A stretch of DNA of 64,000 bases from Clostridiales bacterium (GTDB lineage: Bacteria; Bacillota; Sulfobacillia; RBS10-35), in contig JAHHQG010000024.1 of the NCBI GenBank assembly GCA_018729555.1, positions 1 to 64,000 of the forward strand. The letters run 5' to 3'. Of the stretch, positions 50,360 through 59,665 are shown piece after piece (position 1 is the stretch's first letter; each line of letters opens with the position of its first letter). The notes beneath the pieces are model-generated. The model did no database searches. It worked only from the letters and a program-made list of their open reading frames with translations, and had not been told where the DNA came from. The position numbers and the translations under genes were made by a program.

Positions 50360-51076
50360 GTGGAACCGCGGTACCGCCGCATCCTTTTGAAGCTCAGCGG
50401 AGAGGTCCTGGCGGGTCAAAAGGGGTACGGCATCGACCCCCAGGTGGTGGAGAACCTGGCGCGGCAGATCCAGGAAGTGACCCAGCTGGGGGTCCAGGTG
50501 GGGGTGGTGGTGGGGGGTGGCAACATCTGGCGGGGCCAGGTGGGGAGCCAGCAGGGCATGGACCGGGCCACCGCCGACTACATGGGGATGCTGGCCACCG
50601 TCATCAACGCCCTGGCCCTCCAGGATGCCTTAGAGAAGCTGGGGGTGGAGACCCGGGTGCAGACGGCGGTGGAGATGCGGCAGGTGGCGGAGCCCTTCAT
50701 CCGGCGGAGGGCCATCCGCCACCTGGAAAAGGGGCGGGTGGTGATCTTCGGCGCCGGCATCGGCAGCCCTTATTTCACCACCGATACCACGGCGGCCCTT
50801 CGGGCAGCGGAGATCGAGGCGGAGATCATGTTCAAGGGGACGTCGGCCGATGGCGTCTATGACGACGATCCGCGGCAGAATCCTGAAGCCCGGCGGTTTT
50901 CCCACATCACCTACCTGGATGTCCTTCAGCAGGGCCTGAAGGTCCTGGATTCCACAGCCGTTTCCCTCTGCATGGAGAACAAGATCCCCATCCTGGTCTT
51001 TCAGCTTCTGGAACCGGGGAACATCCGCCGGGCCGTCATGGGCGAACCCATTGGCACCCTGATCACGGTGGATTAG
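50360..51076 (+). CDS. pyrH: UMP kinase
   Basis: A protein of 238 residues phosphorylating UMP to UDP. It belongs to the amino-acid kinase fold: [57 protein letters not shown] and [13 protein letters not shown] are all family motifs. GTG 50360 directly follows the tsf stop with the ribosome-binding site inside tsf. The order tsf-pyrH-frr is conserved. Confidence 0.95.
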   Translation: MEPRYRRILLKLSGEVLAGQKGYGIDPQVVENLARQIQEVTQLGVQVGVVVGGGNIWRGQVGSQQGMDRATADYMGMLATVINALALQDALEKLGVETRVQTAVEMRQVAEPFIRRRAIRHLEKGRVVIFGAGIGSPYFTTDTTAALRAAEIEAEIMFKGTSADGVYDDDPRQNPEARRFSHITYLDVLQQGLKVLDSTAVSLCMENKIPILVFQLLEPGNIRRAVMGEPIGTLITVD

Positions 51077-51088
51077 GAGGGAAGGACT

Positions 51089-51646
51089 GTGTGGCAGGAG
51101 TTGCTGAAGGACACGAGGCAGCGGATGCAGCAGGCCAAAAGCGCCCTGGAACGGGAGCTCAGTAGCATCCGGGCGGGGCGGGCGACCCCGGCCCTCCTGG
51201 AGAAGATCCGGGTGGATTACTACGGCGTTCCCACGCCCCTTCAGCAGATGGCCACCATCCAGGTGCCCGAGCCCCGGCTTTTGGTGATCCATCCCTGGGA
51301 TAAGAGCCAGATTCCCGCCATCGAAAAGGCCATCCAGAAGTCGGATCTGGGCCTCAGCCCCGTCACCGAGGGGGGAGTGATCCGCCTGGCCATCCCTCCC
51401 TTGACCCAGGAGCGGCGGCAGGAGCTGGTGAAATCGGTGCGCCACCTGGCGGAACAGGCCCGGGTGGCGGTGCGGAACATCCGGCGGGATGCCAACGATA
51501 AAGTGCGGGAACTCATCAAAGAGGGCAGCGTCTCAGAGGACGAAGGGAAAAGGGCCCAAGATGAGATCCAAAAGCTGGTGGACAGCACCATCGCCGAGAT
51601 CGATCGGCTCCTCGAGGAAAAGGAAAAGGAGATCCTGGAGGTTTGA
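51089..51646 (+). CDS. frr: ribosome recycling factor
   Basis: A protein of 185 residues that splits post-termination ribosomes with EF-G. It has [46 protein letters not shown] and [14 protein letters not shown], all typical. GTG 51089 follows GGAGGGAAGG. The TGA overlaps a TTG that opens a small frame before uppS. Confidence 0.95.
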   Translation: MWQELLKDTRQRMQQAKSALERELSSIRAGRATPALLEKIRVDYYGVPTPLQQMATIQVPEPRLLVIHPWDKSQIPAIEKAIQKSDLGLSPVTEGGVIRLAIPPLTQERRQELVKSVRHLAEQARVAVRNIRRDANDKVRELIKEGSVSEDEGKRAQDEIQKLVDSTIAEIDRLLEEKEKEILEV

Positions 51647-51828
51647 GGGAAGAGCTTCTCAAGCCCCTGGACGAAGGGCTCTTTCCGGAAGGGAAGGTGC
51701 GTAAACTGGAGAGCCACCTTTCGGAGGGCCAGTGGCGGGTGGTGGCGGTGCGGGAAGGGGAAATCTGGGCGGCTCTTTTCCCACCGGCGCGAAAGGCAGA
51801 GGATGCGGGTGGACGTCCGGGATGCTGA
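51643..51828 (+). CDS. small protein between frr and uppS, uncertain
   Basis: A possible protein of 61 residues from a TTG overlapping the frr stop (TTGA) and running 26 nt into uppS. It starts [21 protein letters not shown] and has alternating strands later ([16 protein letters not shown]). Without it, a 156-nt gap in a tightly packed operon would be unexplained, which is the main support. No family is recognised. Confidence 0.4.
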   Translation: MREELLKPLDEGLFPEGKVRKLESHLSEGQWRVVAVREGEIWAALFPPARKAEDAGGRPGC

Positions 51829-52567
51829 GGTTTTGAGCCGGGTGATCCCTTCTCCCATGGAGAAGGAGATCCCTCGCCATGTGGCCATCATCATGGACGG
51901 CAACGGAAGGTGGGCTCGCCAGCGGGGAAAGGCCCGCTCCTTCGGCCACGAGGCCGGGGTGAAGGCGGTCCGGCGGGCGGTGCAGGCGGCCCTGGACATG
52001 GGCCTGGAGGCCTTGACCCTCTTTGCCTTTTCCACGGAGAACTGGCGGCGACCGGCGGACGAAGTGGAGTTTCTTTGGAGGCTTTTGCAGCACCATCTGG
52101 AGAAGGATGTCCCGGAGCTGAAGGCCCAGGGGGTGCGGGTCCTCATCCTGGGGGATCGGGAAGGGCTTCCCGGCGGGGTCCTGGAGGCCATCCGGGCGGC
52201 GGAGGCGGAGACGGCGGGAAACCGACGCCTGGTGTGCTCCTTTGCCGTGAACTACGGGGGGCGGCGGGACATCACCCGGGCGGCCCGGGAGCTGGCGCAG
52301 CAGGTGCAAAGGGGAAACCTCCGCCCGGAGGACATCACCGAAGCCCTTCTGGAAAAGCATCTGGCCACCGCCAGCCTGCCGCCCCTGGACCTTTTGATCC
52401 GCACCGGGGGCGAGATGCGGGTGAGCAATTTCCTCCTCTGGGAGCTGGCGTACGCGGAGTTTGTGTCCCTCCCGGTGCTGTGGCCCGATTTTGAGGCCCA
52501 GCACCTCAAGGAGGCCATCGGGGAATACCAGAAGCGCCAGCGGCGCTTCGGCGGAGTCGGGCCGTGA
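51803..52567 (+). CDS. uppS: undecaprenyl diphosphate synthase
   Basis: A protein of 254 residues making the C55 lipid carrier for cell-wall synthesis. The cis-prenyltransferase motifs are IPRHVAIIMDGNGRWARQRG with the catalytic Asp (about residue 31), TLFAFSTENWRRP and DLLIRTGGEMRVSNFLLW with ELAYAEF. ATG 51803 is used; ATG 51857 would be very short of N-terminal sequence. The stop overlaps the cdsA GTG. Confidence 0.94.
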   Translation: MRVDVRDAEVLSRVIPSPMEKEIPRHVAIIMDGNGRWARQRGKARSFGHEAGVKAVRRAVQAALDMGLEALTLFAFSTENWRRPADEVEFLWRLLQHHLEKDVPELKAQGVRVLILGDREGLPGGVLEAIRAAEAETAGNRRLVCSFAVNYGGRRDITRAARELAQQVQRGNLRPEDITEALLEKHLATASLPPLDLLIRTGGEMRVSNFLLWELAYAEFVSLPVLWPDFEAQHLKEAIGEYQKRQRRFGGVGP

Positions 52568-53364
52568 AGGATCTGGGCTGGCGCCTTTTGACCATCGCCG
52601 TGGGGCTCCCCCTGGTGCTGGCGGCCATCTATCAGGGCGGGGTGTGGCTCCTGGGGCTCACCCTCCTCCTGGCCCTCGTGGCGGGCTGGGAGTTCAGCCG
52701 CCTGGCCCAGCAGCTCTACGGGGGGAGCTGGCCCCTTCCCGCCATGCTGGCGGGGGCGGCGGTTATCCTGGGAAGCTACGCCTATGGGTTTTCCGGCTGG
52801 CAGCTGGGCCTCTTATTAGGTTTAGGGTGGCTCATTTTCTGGGGAGTGGTGAGGGCCGTCTGGGGAGGTCCCCAGAAGGCCGTGGCGGCTCTCACCGGAA
52901 GTTTGGTTTACCTCCTCCTCATCCCCTCCCTCTACGCCTTCATGATCCTCCTCAGGGAAGAAGGGGGCCGGGTCTACCTTCTTTGGCCGGTGGTGGTGGT
53001 GTGGGGGGCCGACGCGGGGGCGTACCTTTTCGGCCATTTTCTGGGGCGCCATCCCCTGGTGGGGCCCTTGAGCCCTGGGAAGACGTGGGAGGGGTTTCTG
53101 GGAGGCCTTTTGGTGGCGGCCCTGGCGGGATGGGGTTTTGCCTCCCAGGCGGGGTGGCAGGCGACGCTGACGGTGGTAGAGAGCATCCTTCTGGCGGTGG
53201 TGGGGACCCTGGGCGATGTGGTGGAATCGGCCTTTAAGCGGGCGGCGGCGGTGAAGGATTCCAGCCGCCTTCTCCCTGGCCACGGGGGCATCTGGGACCG
53301 GTTTGACAGCCTGGCGGCGGCCCTTCCCCTGGCGGCGTATTTTTTGGGGCTGTGGAATCTATGA
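52564..53364 (+). CDS. cdsA: phosphatidate cytidylyltransferase
   Basis: A protein of 266 residues, a polytopic membrane enzyme making CDP-diacylglycerol. The signature sits in the last third: VVVVWGADAGAYLFGHFLG, LSPGKTWEGFLGG and VVESAFKRAAAVKDSSRLLP with GHGGIWDRFDSL. Six to eight hydrophobic segments are visible. The GTG overlaps uppS; the end overlaps dxr by 4 nt. Confidence 0.94.
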   Translation: MKDLGWRLLTIAVGLPLVLAAIYQGGVWLLGLTLLLALVAGWEFSRLAQQLYGGSWPLPAMLAGAAVILGSYAYGFSGWQLGLLLGLGWLIFWGVVRAVWGGPQKAVAALTGSLVYLLLIPSLYAFMILLREEGGRVYLLWPVVVVWGADAGAYLFGHFLGRHPLVGPLSPGKTWEGFLGGLLVAALAGWGFASQAGWQATLTVVESILLAVVGTLGDVVESAFKRAAAVKDSSRLLPGHGGIWDRFDSLAAALPLAAYFLGLWNL

Positions 53365-54557
53365 GGTCCATCGCCATCGTGGGCGCCACCGGCTCCATCG
53401 GCCGCCAGGCGGTGGAGGTGGTGCGGCGCCATGGCGATAAGCTGAGGCTGGTGGCGGCGGCGGCCCGCTCCAACTGGGAGGGCCTGTGGGCCCTCTTGCG
53501 GGAGTTTCCATTGGAGGCGGTGGCCCTTCTGGATCGGGAGGCGGCCCAGGCCCTCCAGAAGGAAGTCTGGAAAGAAGGCCTTTCGGTGGAGGTCCTGGGG
53601 GGCCCGGAAGGCCTGGAGCGGGTGGCGGGATGGCCTGGGGCGGAAAGGGTCCTTTCGGCAGCTTGGGGGAGCCTGGGGCTGCGGACGACCCTCCGGGCTC
53701 TTGAGGCGGGGAAAGACGTGGCCCTGGCCAATAAGGAATCCCTGGTGGTGGGAGGGCCCCTGGTCAAAGAGGCCCTAAAGGCTTCGGGACGGCGGCTCAT
53801 CCCGGTGGATAGCGAACATACCGCCCTCTTTCAGATCCTCGAAGGGCGGAAAGAGGAACCGAAGGCCCTTTGGCTCACCGCCTCGGGCGGCCCCTTTCTG
53901 GGGCGCCATCCCAGCTCCCTCTGGAAGGTGACGGTGGAAGAGGCCCTCAACCACCCCACGTGGCGCATGGGAGCCCGCATCACCATCGATTCCGCCACCC
54001 TTTTCAACAAGGGGCTGGAGGTCATGGAGGCCCACCACTTTTTCGACATGGATTACGACCGGATCCACGTGGTGATCCACCCCCAGAGCTACGTCCACTC
54101 CATGGTGGAGTTTTCCGACGGGTCCTTTTTCGCCCACGTGGGGATGCCCGACATGCGGGGCGCCATCCAGTACGCCCTCTCCTACCCCGAGCGGTGGGAG
54201 GCGCCGGCGGCTTATCCCCGGCCGTCCGAGTGGCCCAGCTTTCAGTTCCTCCCGGTGGACCAAGAGCTCTTTCCGGCCCTCTCCCTCTGCTACAAGGTGG
54301 GCCGTATGGGCCACCTGGCGCCGGCGGTGATGAACGGGGCGAAGGAAGAAGGGGTGGAGGCCTTTTTGGCGGGAAAACTCGCCCTCCCCTACATCGCGGC
54401 GGTGGCGGGGGCGGCGGTGAAGGCCTACACCCGAAGGGACGATCTTTTGCAAAAGCCCTTGACGGTGGAGGCGGTGGAGGAGGCCGTAGACTTCGGACGC
54501 AGTTTTGCCCGCTTTTGGATGCAGGACCGTTCCCTTTTGAAAGAGGATATGCTGTGA
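53361..54557 (+). CDS. dxr: 1-deoxy-D-xylulose-5-phosphate reductoisomerase
   Basis: A protein of 398 residues, second step of the MEP isoprenoid pathway. It has the NADPH site IAIVGATGSIGRQAVEVVRR, ALANKESLVVGGPLV, PVDSEHTALFQIL and MGARITIDSATLFNKGLEVM with metal-binding acidic residues. ATG 53361 overlaps the cdsA stop; GTG 53352 would add three residues. ispG lies two genes downstream in the same pathway. Confidence 0.95.
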   Translation: MRSIAIVGATGSIGRQAVEVVRRHGDKLRLVAAAARSNWEGLWALLREFPLEAVALLDREAAQALQKEVWKEGLSVEVLGGPEGLERVAGWPGAERVLSAAWGSLGLRTTLRALEAGKDVALANKESLVVGGPLVKEALKASGRRLIPVDSEHTALFQILEGRKEEPKALWLTASGGPFLGRHPSSLWKVTVEEALNHPTWRMGARITIDSATLFNKGLEVMEAHHFFDMDYDRIHVVIHPQSYVHSMVEFSDGSFFAHVGMPDMRGAIQYALSYPERWEAPAAYPRPSEWPSFQFLPVDQELFPALSLCYKVGRMGHLAPAVMNGAKEEGVEAFLAGKLALPYIAAVAGAAVKAYTRRDDLLQKPLTVEAVEEAVDFGRSFARFWMQDRSLLKEDML

Positions 54558-54576
54558 AGAAAAGGAGGGGTGGAGC

Positions 54577-55638
54577 ATGGCCCTTTTGACGGTGGTCCTG
54601 GTGCTGGGCGGCCTCATCTTCTTCCACGAGCTGGGCCACTTCCTCGTGGCCAAAGCGAGCGGCGTGGCAGTGGAGGAGTTTGCCCTGGGCTTTGGGCCCC
54701 TCCTGGTGGCTTTCCGGTGGGGGGAGACCCAGTACAGCCTTCGCCTCCTTCCCCTGGGGGGCTTTGTGCGGATGGCGGGGATGCATCCCGAAGATGCGAT
54801 CCCTCCCGATGAGAAGCTGGCGGCCCCGGAGGCCAAAGCCCGCCCTTACGAAGAGGGTCGGGGCTTTAACGACCAGACGGTGGGCAGGCGGGCGGCCATC
54901 ATCGCGGCGGGGCCCGGCGTAAACATCCTCTTGGCGGTGGTCCTTTTCGCCGTGGTCTACGGGGGCCTGGGGGTGCCCCAGGCCACCTTGACGGTGGATC
55001 GCCTGGTGCCGGGGGCGCCGGCGGAGCAGGCGGGCATCCGGCCGGGGGACCGGCTGGTGGCCATCGACGGGAAGGTCCTGACGTCGTGGGCGGAGGTGCC
55101 CCAGGCGGTGGCCCGGTCGGAGGGTGGCCTGGTGGTGGTGGTGGACCGCCACGGGGAGAAAAAGACCTTCACCTTGACACCGAGGGTGGAAGACGGGCGG
55201 AAGATCATGGGCATCTATCCCCGGGTGGAGCCGGTGCGCCTTCCCTTCTTGGCGGCGGTGGGACAAGGTTTTCGGGATACGGCGGTCCTGGTGGGGAGCT
55301 GGTTTCAGGGCCTCGCCCAGCTGGCGCAGCCGGGAGGCACCCAGGGGGTTATGGGGCCGGTGGGCATCGCCGACACCATCGCCCAGGCCAGCCGGGCCGG
55401 GTGGGCCCAGGTCCTTTTCCTGGCGGGGATCATCAGCCTCAACCTGGGGCTCATCAACCTTTTGCCCATTCCTGCTCTGGACGGGAGCCGGCTGGTATTC
55501 TTAGGATTGGAGGCCCTTCGGGGGAAACCCATCGATCCCCGGAAAGAAGGGCTCATCCACCTGGTGGGCTTCGCCCTTTTGATGCTTTTGATCCTCATGG
55601 TGACCTTCCAGGATATCCACCGGCTGACGGGGAGCTGA
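54577..55638 (+). CDS. rseP: site-2 protease RseP (RasP/YluC)
   Basis: A protein of 353 residues, an intramembrane zinc metalloprotease. The catalytic HELGH lies in the first membrane helix (IFFHELGHFLVAKASG), a PDZ domain spans about 140-215 (VPGAPAEQAGIRPGDRLVAI), and the third metal ligand is in NLLPIPALDGSRL. In Bacillus RasP cleaves anti-sigma factors and FtsL. AAAGGAGGGG precedes the ATG. Confidence 0.94.
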   Translation: MALLTVVLVLGGLIFFHELGHFLVAKASGVAVEEFALGFGPLLVAFRWGETQYSLRLLPLGGFVRMAGMHPEDAIPPDEKLAAPEAKARPYEEGRGFNDQTVGRRAAIIAAGPGVNILLAVVLFAVVYGGLGVPQATLTVDRLVPGAPAEQAGIRPGDRLVAIDGKVLTSWAEVPQAVARSEGGLVVVVDRHGEKKTFTLTPRVEDGRKIMGIYPRVEPVRLPFLAAVGQGFRDTAVLVGSWFQGLAQLAQPGGTQGVMGPVGIADTIAQASRAGWAQVLFLAGIISLNLGLINLLPIPALDGSRLVFLGLEALRGKPIDPRKEGLIHLVGFALLMLLILMVTFQDIHRLTGS

Positions 55639-55642
55639 GGAG

Positions 55643-56749
55643 ATGACGGCTGTGGATGAGAAGACCTCCTGGATCCGGCGACGCCCCACCCGGGCGGTGA
55701 AGGTGGGGCCCCTTCAGATCGGGGGTGGGGCGCCGGTATCGGTGCAGACCATGACCAAGACCGACACCCGGGATATCTGGGCCACGGTGGATGAGATCCG
55801 GCGGCTCCACATCGCGGGGGCCGATCTGGTGCGGCTGGCGGTCCCCGACAAGGAGGCGGCCCGGGCCTTAAAGACCATCGTGAAGCACAGTCCCCTTCCC
55901 GTGGTGGCCGACATCCACTTCCACCACCTCCTGGCCCTCATGGCCCTGGAGGCGGGGGTCCATAAGCTTCGCCTCAATCCCGGCAACATCGGGGGCGAGG
56001 CGAAGGTGCGGGAAGTGGTGCGGGAGGCCAAAGCCCGGGGCGTGCCCATCCGCATCGGGGTGAACGCGGGGTCCTTGGAAAAAGACCTTCTGGAGAAAGT
56101 CGGCAGGGTGCCCGAGGCCCTTGTGGAAAGCGCCCGGCGCCACATTCAGATCCTCGAGGATATGGACTTTTTCGACATCGTGGTGTCCCTCAAAGCGTCC
56201 GATGTACCCACCATGGTGCGGGCCTACGAGCTGATGGCGGAGGTAAGCCCCTACCCCCTCCATCTCGGGGTGACGGAGGCAGGCCCCGGCCTTCCCGGCA
56301 TTGTGAAGAGCGTGGCGGGTATCAGCCACCTCCTGGCCCAGGGTATCGGCGACACCATCCGGGTCTCCCTGACGGAAGATGCGGCCCGGGAGGTGGAAGT
56401 GGGCCTGGAGATCCTCTACGCCTTGAAGCTTCGCACCAAGCGGCTGGAGATCGTGGCCTGCCCCACCTGCGGGCGGGTGGAGATCGACCTCTTCAAAGCC
56501 GTCCGGGAGGCGGAGGAAAAGCTGCAGGACGTCCAGGTACCGGTGAAGGTGGCCATCATGGGCTGCGTGGTGAACGGACCCGGGGAAGCCCAGGAGGCCG
56601 ACGTGGGCGTGGCCGGAGGGAACGGCTACGCCGTCCTCTTCAAGAAAGGCAGAATCGTGCGGCGGGTGCGGGAAGACGAGATGGTGGATGCCTTGGTGGA
56701 GGCGGTGCGGGAAATCGAAGCGGAAGCCAAGAAAGAGGGCGCCGGTTGA
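55643..56749 (+). CDS. ispG: 4-hydroxy-3-methylbut-2-enyl diphosphate synthase IspG
   Basis: A protein of 368 residues, a [4Fe-4S] enzyme of the MEP pathway. It shows PVSVQTMTKTDTRD, VADIHFHHLLA, KLRLNPGNIGG, and the cluster ligands in VACPTCGRVEIDL and IMGCVVNGPGEA. The ATG is 4 nt after rseP. A bidirectional terminator stem overlaps its end, closing the rpsB-ispG block. Confidence 0.95.
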   Translation: MTAVDEKTSWIRRRPTRAVKVGPLQIGGGAPVSVQTMTKTDTRDIWATVDEIRRLHIAGADLVRLAVPDKEAARALKTIVKHSPLPVVADIHFHHLLALMALEAGVHKLRLNPGNIGGEAKVREVVREAKARGVPIRIGVNAGSLEKDLLEKVGRVPEALVESARRHIQILEDMDFFDIVVSLKASDVPTMVRAYELMAEVSPYPLHLGVTEAGPGLPGIVKSVAGISHLLAQGIGDTIRVSLTEDAAREVEVGLEILYALKLRTKRLEIVACPTCGRVEIDLFKAVREAEEKLQDVQVPVKVAIMGCVVNGPGEAQEADVGVAGGNGYAVLFKKGRIVRRVREDEMVDALVEAVREIEAEAKKEGAG

Positions 56750-56768
56750 GGAGGCGCCCTCCTCGTTT
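56735..56768. terminator. bidirectional terminator between ispG and the thioredoxin-like gene
   Basis: GAGGGCGCC (56735-56743) pairs with GGCGCCCTC (56753-56761), 9 bp. On the + strand CTCGTTT follows; on the - strand TTTCTT follows. It overlaps the ispG stop and lies just past the end of the convergent gene, so it probably serves both. Confidence 0.7.
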
Positions 56769-57117
56769 ATCCCACCGAGGTCTGGGTATCGCCTTCCGCC
56801 AGGCTGGCGATGAATTCCTCCACATTTTGGGGGAGGCGGGCCTCCCGGCTGTACAGACGGTCCACCATGCGGCCTCCCTCAAAGACCAGGAGGGTGGGAA
56901 TGCCCCGGATGTCGAAGCGGGCCGCCACTTCCATGGCTTCTTCGGTATCCACTTCCGCAAACTGAAGGTGGGGGTGCTCCTCTGCCAGCTGGGCCACCAG
57001 GTCCCGGATGGGGCTGCAGTCTTCGCACCAGGGGGCATGGAAGAAGACCACCACGGGCTGGGTGGCTTTTTGCACGAAGGGGTCGAAGGTTTCGTCGGTG
57101 AGGTAATTTAGAGCCAT
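56767..57117 (-). CDS. thioredoxin-like protein with CEDC active site
   Basis: A protein of 116 residues with the complete thioredoxin fold pattern: VVVFFHAPWCEDCSPIRDLV near residues 22-41, FAEVDTEE, and the cis-Pro in RGIPTLLVFEGG. The redox motif is WCEDC, not the usual WCGPC, so redox potential or partners may differ. ATG 57117 has GGAGGTG 6 nt upstream. It is a single gene on the - strand with its own promoter and terminator. Confidence 0.88.
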   Translation of the reverse strand: MALNYLTDETFDPFVQKATQPVVVFFHAPWCEDCSPIRDLVAQLAEEHPHLQFAEVDTEEAMEVAARFDIRGIPTLLVFEGGRMVDRLYSREARLPQNVEEFIASLAEGDTQTSVG

Positions 57118-57137
57118 AGGCCACACCTCCGGGCAGA

Positions 57138-57166
57138 ACTTTAGCATGCGGTGCTAGCATTCCCAA
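57138..57166 (-). promoter_or_regulatory. promoter of the thioredoxin-like gene
   Basis: On the - strand TTGGGA (57166-57161), 17 nt and TAAAGT (57143-57138) precede the gene; the leader would be about 14 nt, just enough for the ribosome-binding site. Both boxes match at four of six positions. The TTAGCAT/CTAGCAT copies on the + strand may serve proS. Confidence 0.5.
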
Positions 57167-57183
57167 AGAGGAGGGTTTCCATA

Positions 57184-59001
57184 TTGCGTCTCAGCCAGTA
57201 CTTTTTCACCACCCTTAGGGAGGATCCTGCCGATGCGGAAATCGCCAGCCACCGCCTCATGATTCGGGCCGGGCTGATCCGCAAGGCGGCGGCGGGCATC
57301 TATACCTATATGCCCCTGGGTCAACGGGCAGTCATGAAGGTGAGCCAGATCGTGCGGGAGGAGATGGAGCGGGCAGGGGCCCTGGAAGTGGGACTTCCCA
57401 TCGTGCAGCCGGCGGAGCTCTGGTTCCGCACGGGGCGCTGGTATGCCTACGGCCCCGAGATGTGGCGCCTCAACGATCGCCACGGCCGCCAGTACGCCCT
57501 GGGTCCCACCCATGAAGAGATCATCACCGATCTGGTGGCGGGGGAGGTGAAGTCCTGGCGGCAGCTCCCCTTCACCCTCTTCCAGATCCAGCTGAAGTAC
57601 CGGGATGAGGTGAGGCCCCGCTTCGGCGTCATGAGGGCCCGGGAATTTTTGATGAAGGACGCCTATTCCTTCGATCGGGACCCCGAGGGGATGGAGGCCT
57701 CCTACTGGACCATGTACCACGCCTACCAGAGGATCTTTGCCCGGGTGGGGTTGACCTTCGGGGCGGTAGAGGCCGACTCTGGGGCCATCGGGGGATCCCA
57801 CACCCACGAGTTCATGGCCTATGCCGACTACGGTGAAGCTTCCCTGGTGGTCTGCCCCGCTTGCGGCTATGCCGCCAACGTGGAGCGGGCCACGTCGTCG
57901 CCCCGGTTCCAGTCGCTCTATCCCGGCGAAGGGGAGGCGCCCCTCACCCGCATTCCCACGCCCGGGGTGCGGACCATCGACGACCTGGTGGCCTTTTCGG
58001 GGGTGCCCAAGGATCATACGGCTAAGATCCTCTTCTACGAAGTGACCTTTGCCGTGCCGGAGGGGGAGCGGACGGAGCTGGTGGCGGCCCTGGTGCGGGG
58101 CGATGCAGAGCTCAACGAGGTGAAACTCTTGAATGCCCTTCCGGGGGCCCTTCGGGCCACCCTGGCGTCGAGGGAAGCGGTCCTTTCCGCCACAGGGGCT
58201 CCCTTCGGATCGGCCGGGCCGGTGGGCCTGCGGGGCGTGTACCGGATCCTCGCCGATGAGGAGATCGCCCGGGGGAAGAACTTTGCCGTGGGGGCCAACG
58301 AAGAGGACTGGCACTACCTCAACGCCAACATGGGGCGGGATTTTACCGCCGATGCGGTGGTGGATCTGCGCCTGGTGGGGGCGGGGGACCGGTGCCCCAA
58401 GTGCGGCGAAGCCCTTCAGGCCCGGCGGGGCATCGAGGTGGGTCAGGTCTTCCAGCTGGGGACCCTCTACTCCGAGAAGCTGGGGGCTTACTTCCTGGAC
58501 CAGGACGGTCAGCAAAAGCCCATCTGGATGGGCTGCTACGGCATCGGGGTCACCCGGACGGTGGCGGCGGCCATCGAGCAGTCCCATGACGAGAAAGGAA
58601 TCATCTGGCCCTACAGCATCGCCCCCTATCATGCCATCGTGGTGCCCTTGCATAACGAAGATCCGAGCCTCATGGCGACGGCCGAGGGGATTTACCGGGA
58701 GATGGGGCGCCTCGGGGTGGAGGTCCTCTTGGACGACCGGGATGAACGGGCGGGGGTGAAATTCTCCGACGCCGACCTCATGGGTTTCCCCTTGCGGGTG
58801 ACGGTGGGGGAGCGGAGCCTCCGGGAGGGCCAGGTGGAGATCTTCCACCGCCACACGGGCCAGGTGGAAAAGGTGCCGGTGGAGAAGGCGGCGTCCCACG
58901 CGGCGGAGATCGTAAAGCGGGAGCTGGAGAAGCTTTCGCGGCGGGCCGATGAAGAGGTGCTGCCGGAAGGAGCCCGGCTGGCGGCTGACGAACGGGCATG
59001 A
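57184..59001 (+). CDS. proS: prolyl-tRNA synthetase, bacterial type
   Basis: A protein of 605 residues charging tRNA-Pro. Class II motifs are present: motif 2 with FQIQLKYRDEVRPRFGVMRA, motif 3 with WMGCYGIGVTRTVAAAIEQ. The INS editing domain lies about 230-400 (PTPGVRTIDDLVAFSGVPKD), and the anticodon-binding domain is at the end. TTG 57184 with AGGAGGG 9 nt upstream gives the standard MRLSQYFFTTLREDP start. Confidence 0.95.
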   Translation: MRLSQYFFTTLREDPADAEIASHRLMIRAGLIRKAAAGIYTYMPLGQRAVMKVSQIVREEMERAGALEVGLPIVQPAELWFRTGRWYAYGPEMWRLNDRHGRQYALGPTHEEIITDLVAGEVKSWRQLPFTLFQIQLKYRDEVRPRFGVMRAREFLMKDAYSFDRDPEGMEASYWTMYHAYQRIFARVGLTFGAVEADSGAIGGSHTHEFMAYADYGEASLVVCPACGYAANVERATSSPRFQSLYPGEGEAPLTRIPTPGVRTIDDLVAFSGVPKDHTAKILFYEVTFAVPEGERTELVAALVRGDAELNEVKLLNALPGALRATLASREAVLSATGAPFGSAGPVGLRGVYRILADEEIARGKNFAVGANEEDWHYLNANMGRDFTADAVVDLRLVGAGDRCPKCGEALQARRGIEVGQVFQLGTLYSEKLGAYFLDQDGQQKPIWMGCYGIGVTRTVAAAIEQSHDEKGIIWPYSIAPYHAIVVPLHNEDPSLMATAEGIYREMGRLGVEVLLDDRDERAGVKFSDADLMGFPLRVTVGERSLREGQVEIFHRHTGQVEKVPVEKAASHAAEIVKRELEKLSRRADEEVLPEGARLAADERA

Positions 59002-59022
59002 GGAACGGGGTGGAGGACGAGC

Positions 59023-59658
59023 ATGCGGGTGGTGGCGGTGATCCCCGCCTACAACGAGGAGAAGACCCTGGGGGCCGTGGTGGAGGCCGTCCGGGAGAGC
59101 GGCATGGTGGACCGGATCCTGGTCATCAGCGACGGGTCCACCGATACTACGGCGGAGGTGGCTCGGAAGGCCGGAGCCGAGTGCATTGAGCTGGAGCAAA
59201 ACGTGGGCAAGGGGGGCGCCTTGAAGGAAGGTATCGACCGGGCCGACAGCGACGTCTTCCTCTTCCTGGATGCCGACCTCATCGGCTTAAAGCCCCACCA
59301 CGTGAAGGCCCTTTTGGCGCCCGTCCTGGAGGGGCGGGCCGACATGAGCCTGGGGGTGTTGCGCCACGGGCGGCCGGTGACGGATCTGGCCCAGGCGGTG
59401 GCCCCTTACCTCTCGGGCCAAAGGGCGGTGAAGCGGGAGGTCCTCTTGGATGTGTCCGGGCTGGAGATGGCCCGCTTCGGGGTGGAGGTGGCCCTCACCC
59501 GCCACATCCGGGAGAAAGGCGTTAAGGTGGAGGAAGTCATCCTGGAGGGGGTCAGCCACCGGATGAAAGAAGAAAAATACGGCCTTTTGCGGGGGTTCCT
59601 CCTCCGGATGAAGATGTATTGGGAGATCGTGAAAGCCAGCTCTGCCATACGGGATTGA
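59023..59658 (+). CDS. family 2 glycosyltransferase
   Basis: A protein of 211 residues with a GT-A fold: VAVIPAYNEEKTLGAVVEAV, VISDGSTDTTAEVARKAGA, KGGALKEGI and the metal-binding DADLIGLKPHHV (Asp-x-Asp near 86-88). No membrane segments. It resembles dolichyl-phosphate-sugar or glucosyl-3-phosphoglycerate-type synthases, but donor and acceptor cannot be read. It lies between proS and polC, probably co-transcribed. Confidence 0.85.
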   Translation: MRVVAVIPAYNEEKTLGAVVEAVRESGMVDRILVISDGSTDTTAEVARKAGAECIELEQNVGKGGALKEGIDRADSDVFLFLDADLIGLKPHHVKALLAPVLEGRADMSLGVLRHGRPVTDLAQAVAPYLSGQRAVKREVLLDVSGLEMARFGVEVALTRHIREKGVKVEEVILEGVSHRMKEEKYGLLRGFLLRMKMYWEIVKASSAIRD

Positions 59659-59665
59659 GGTGGCC

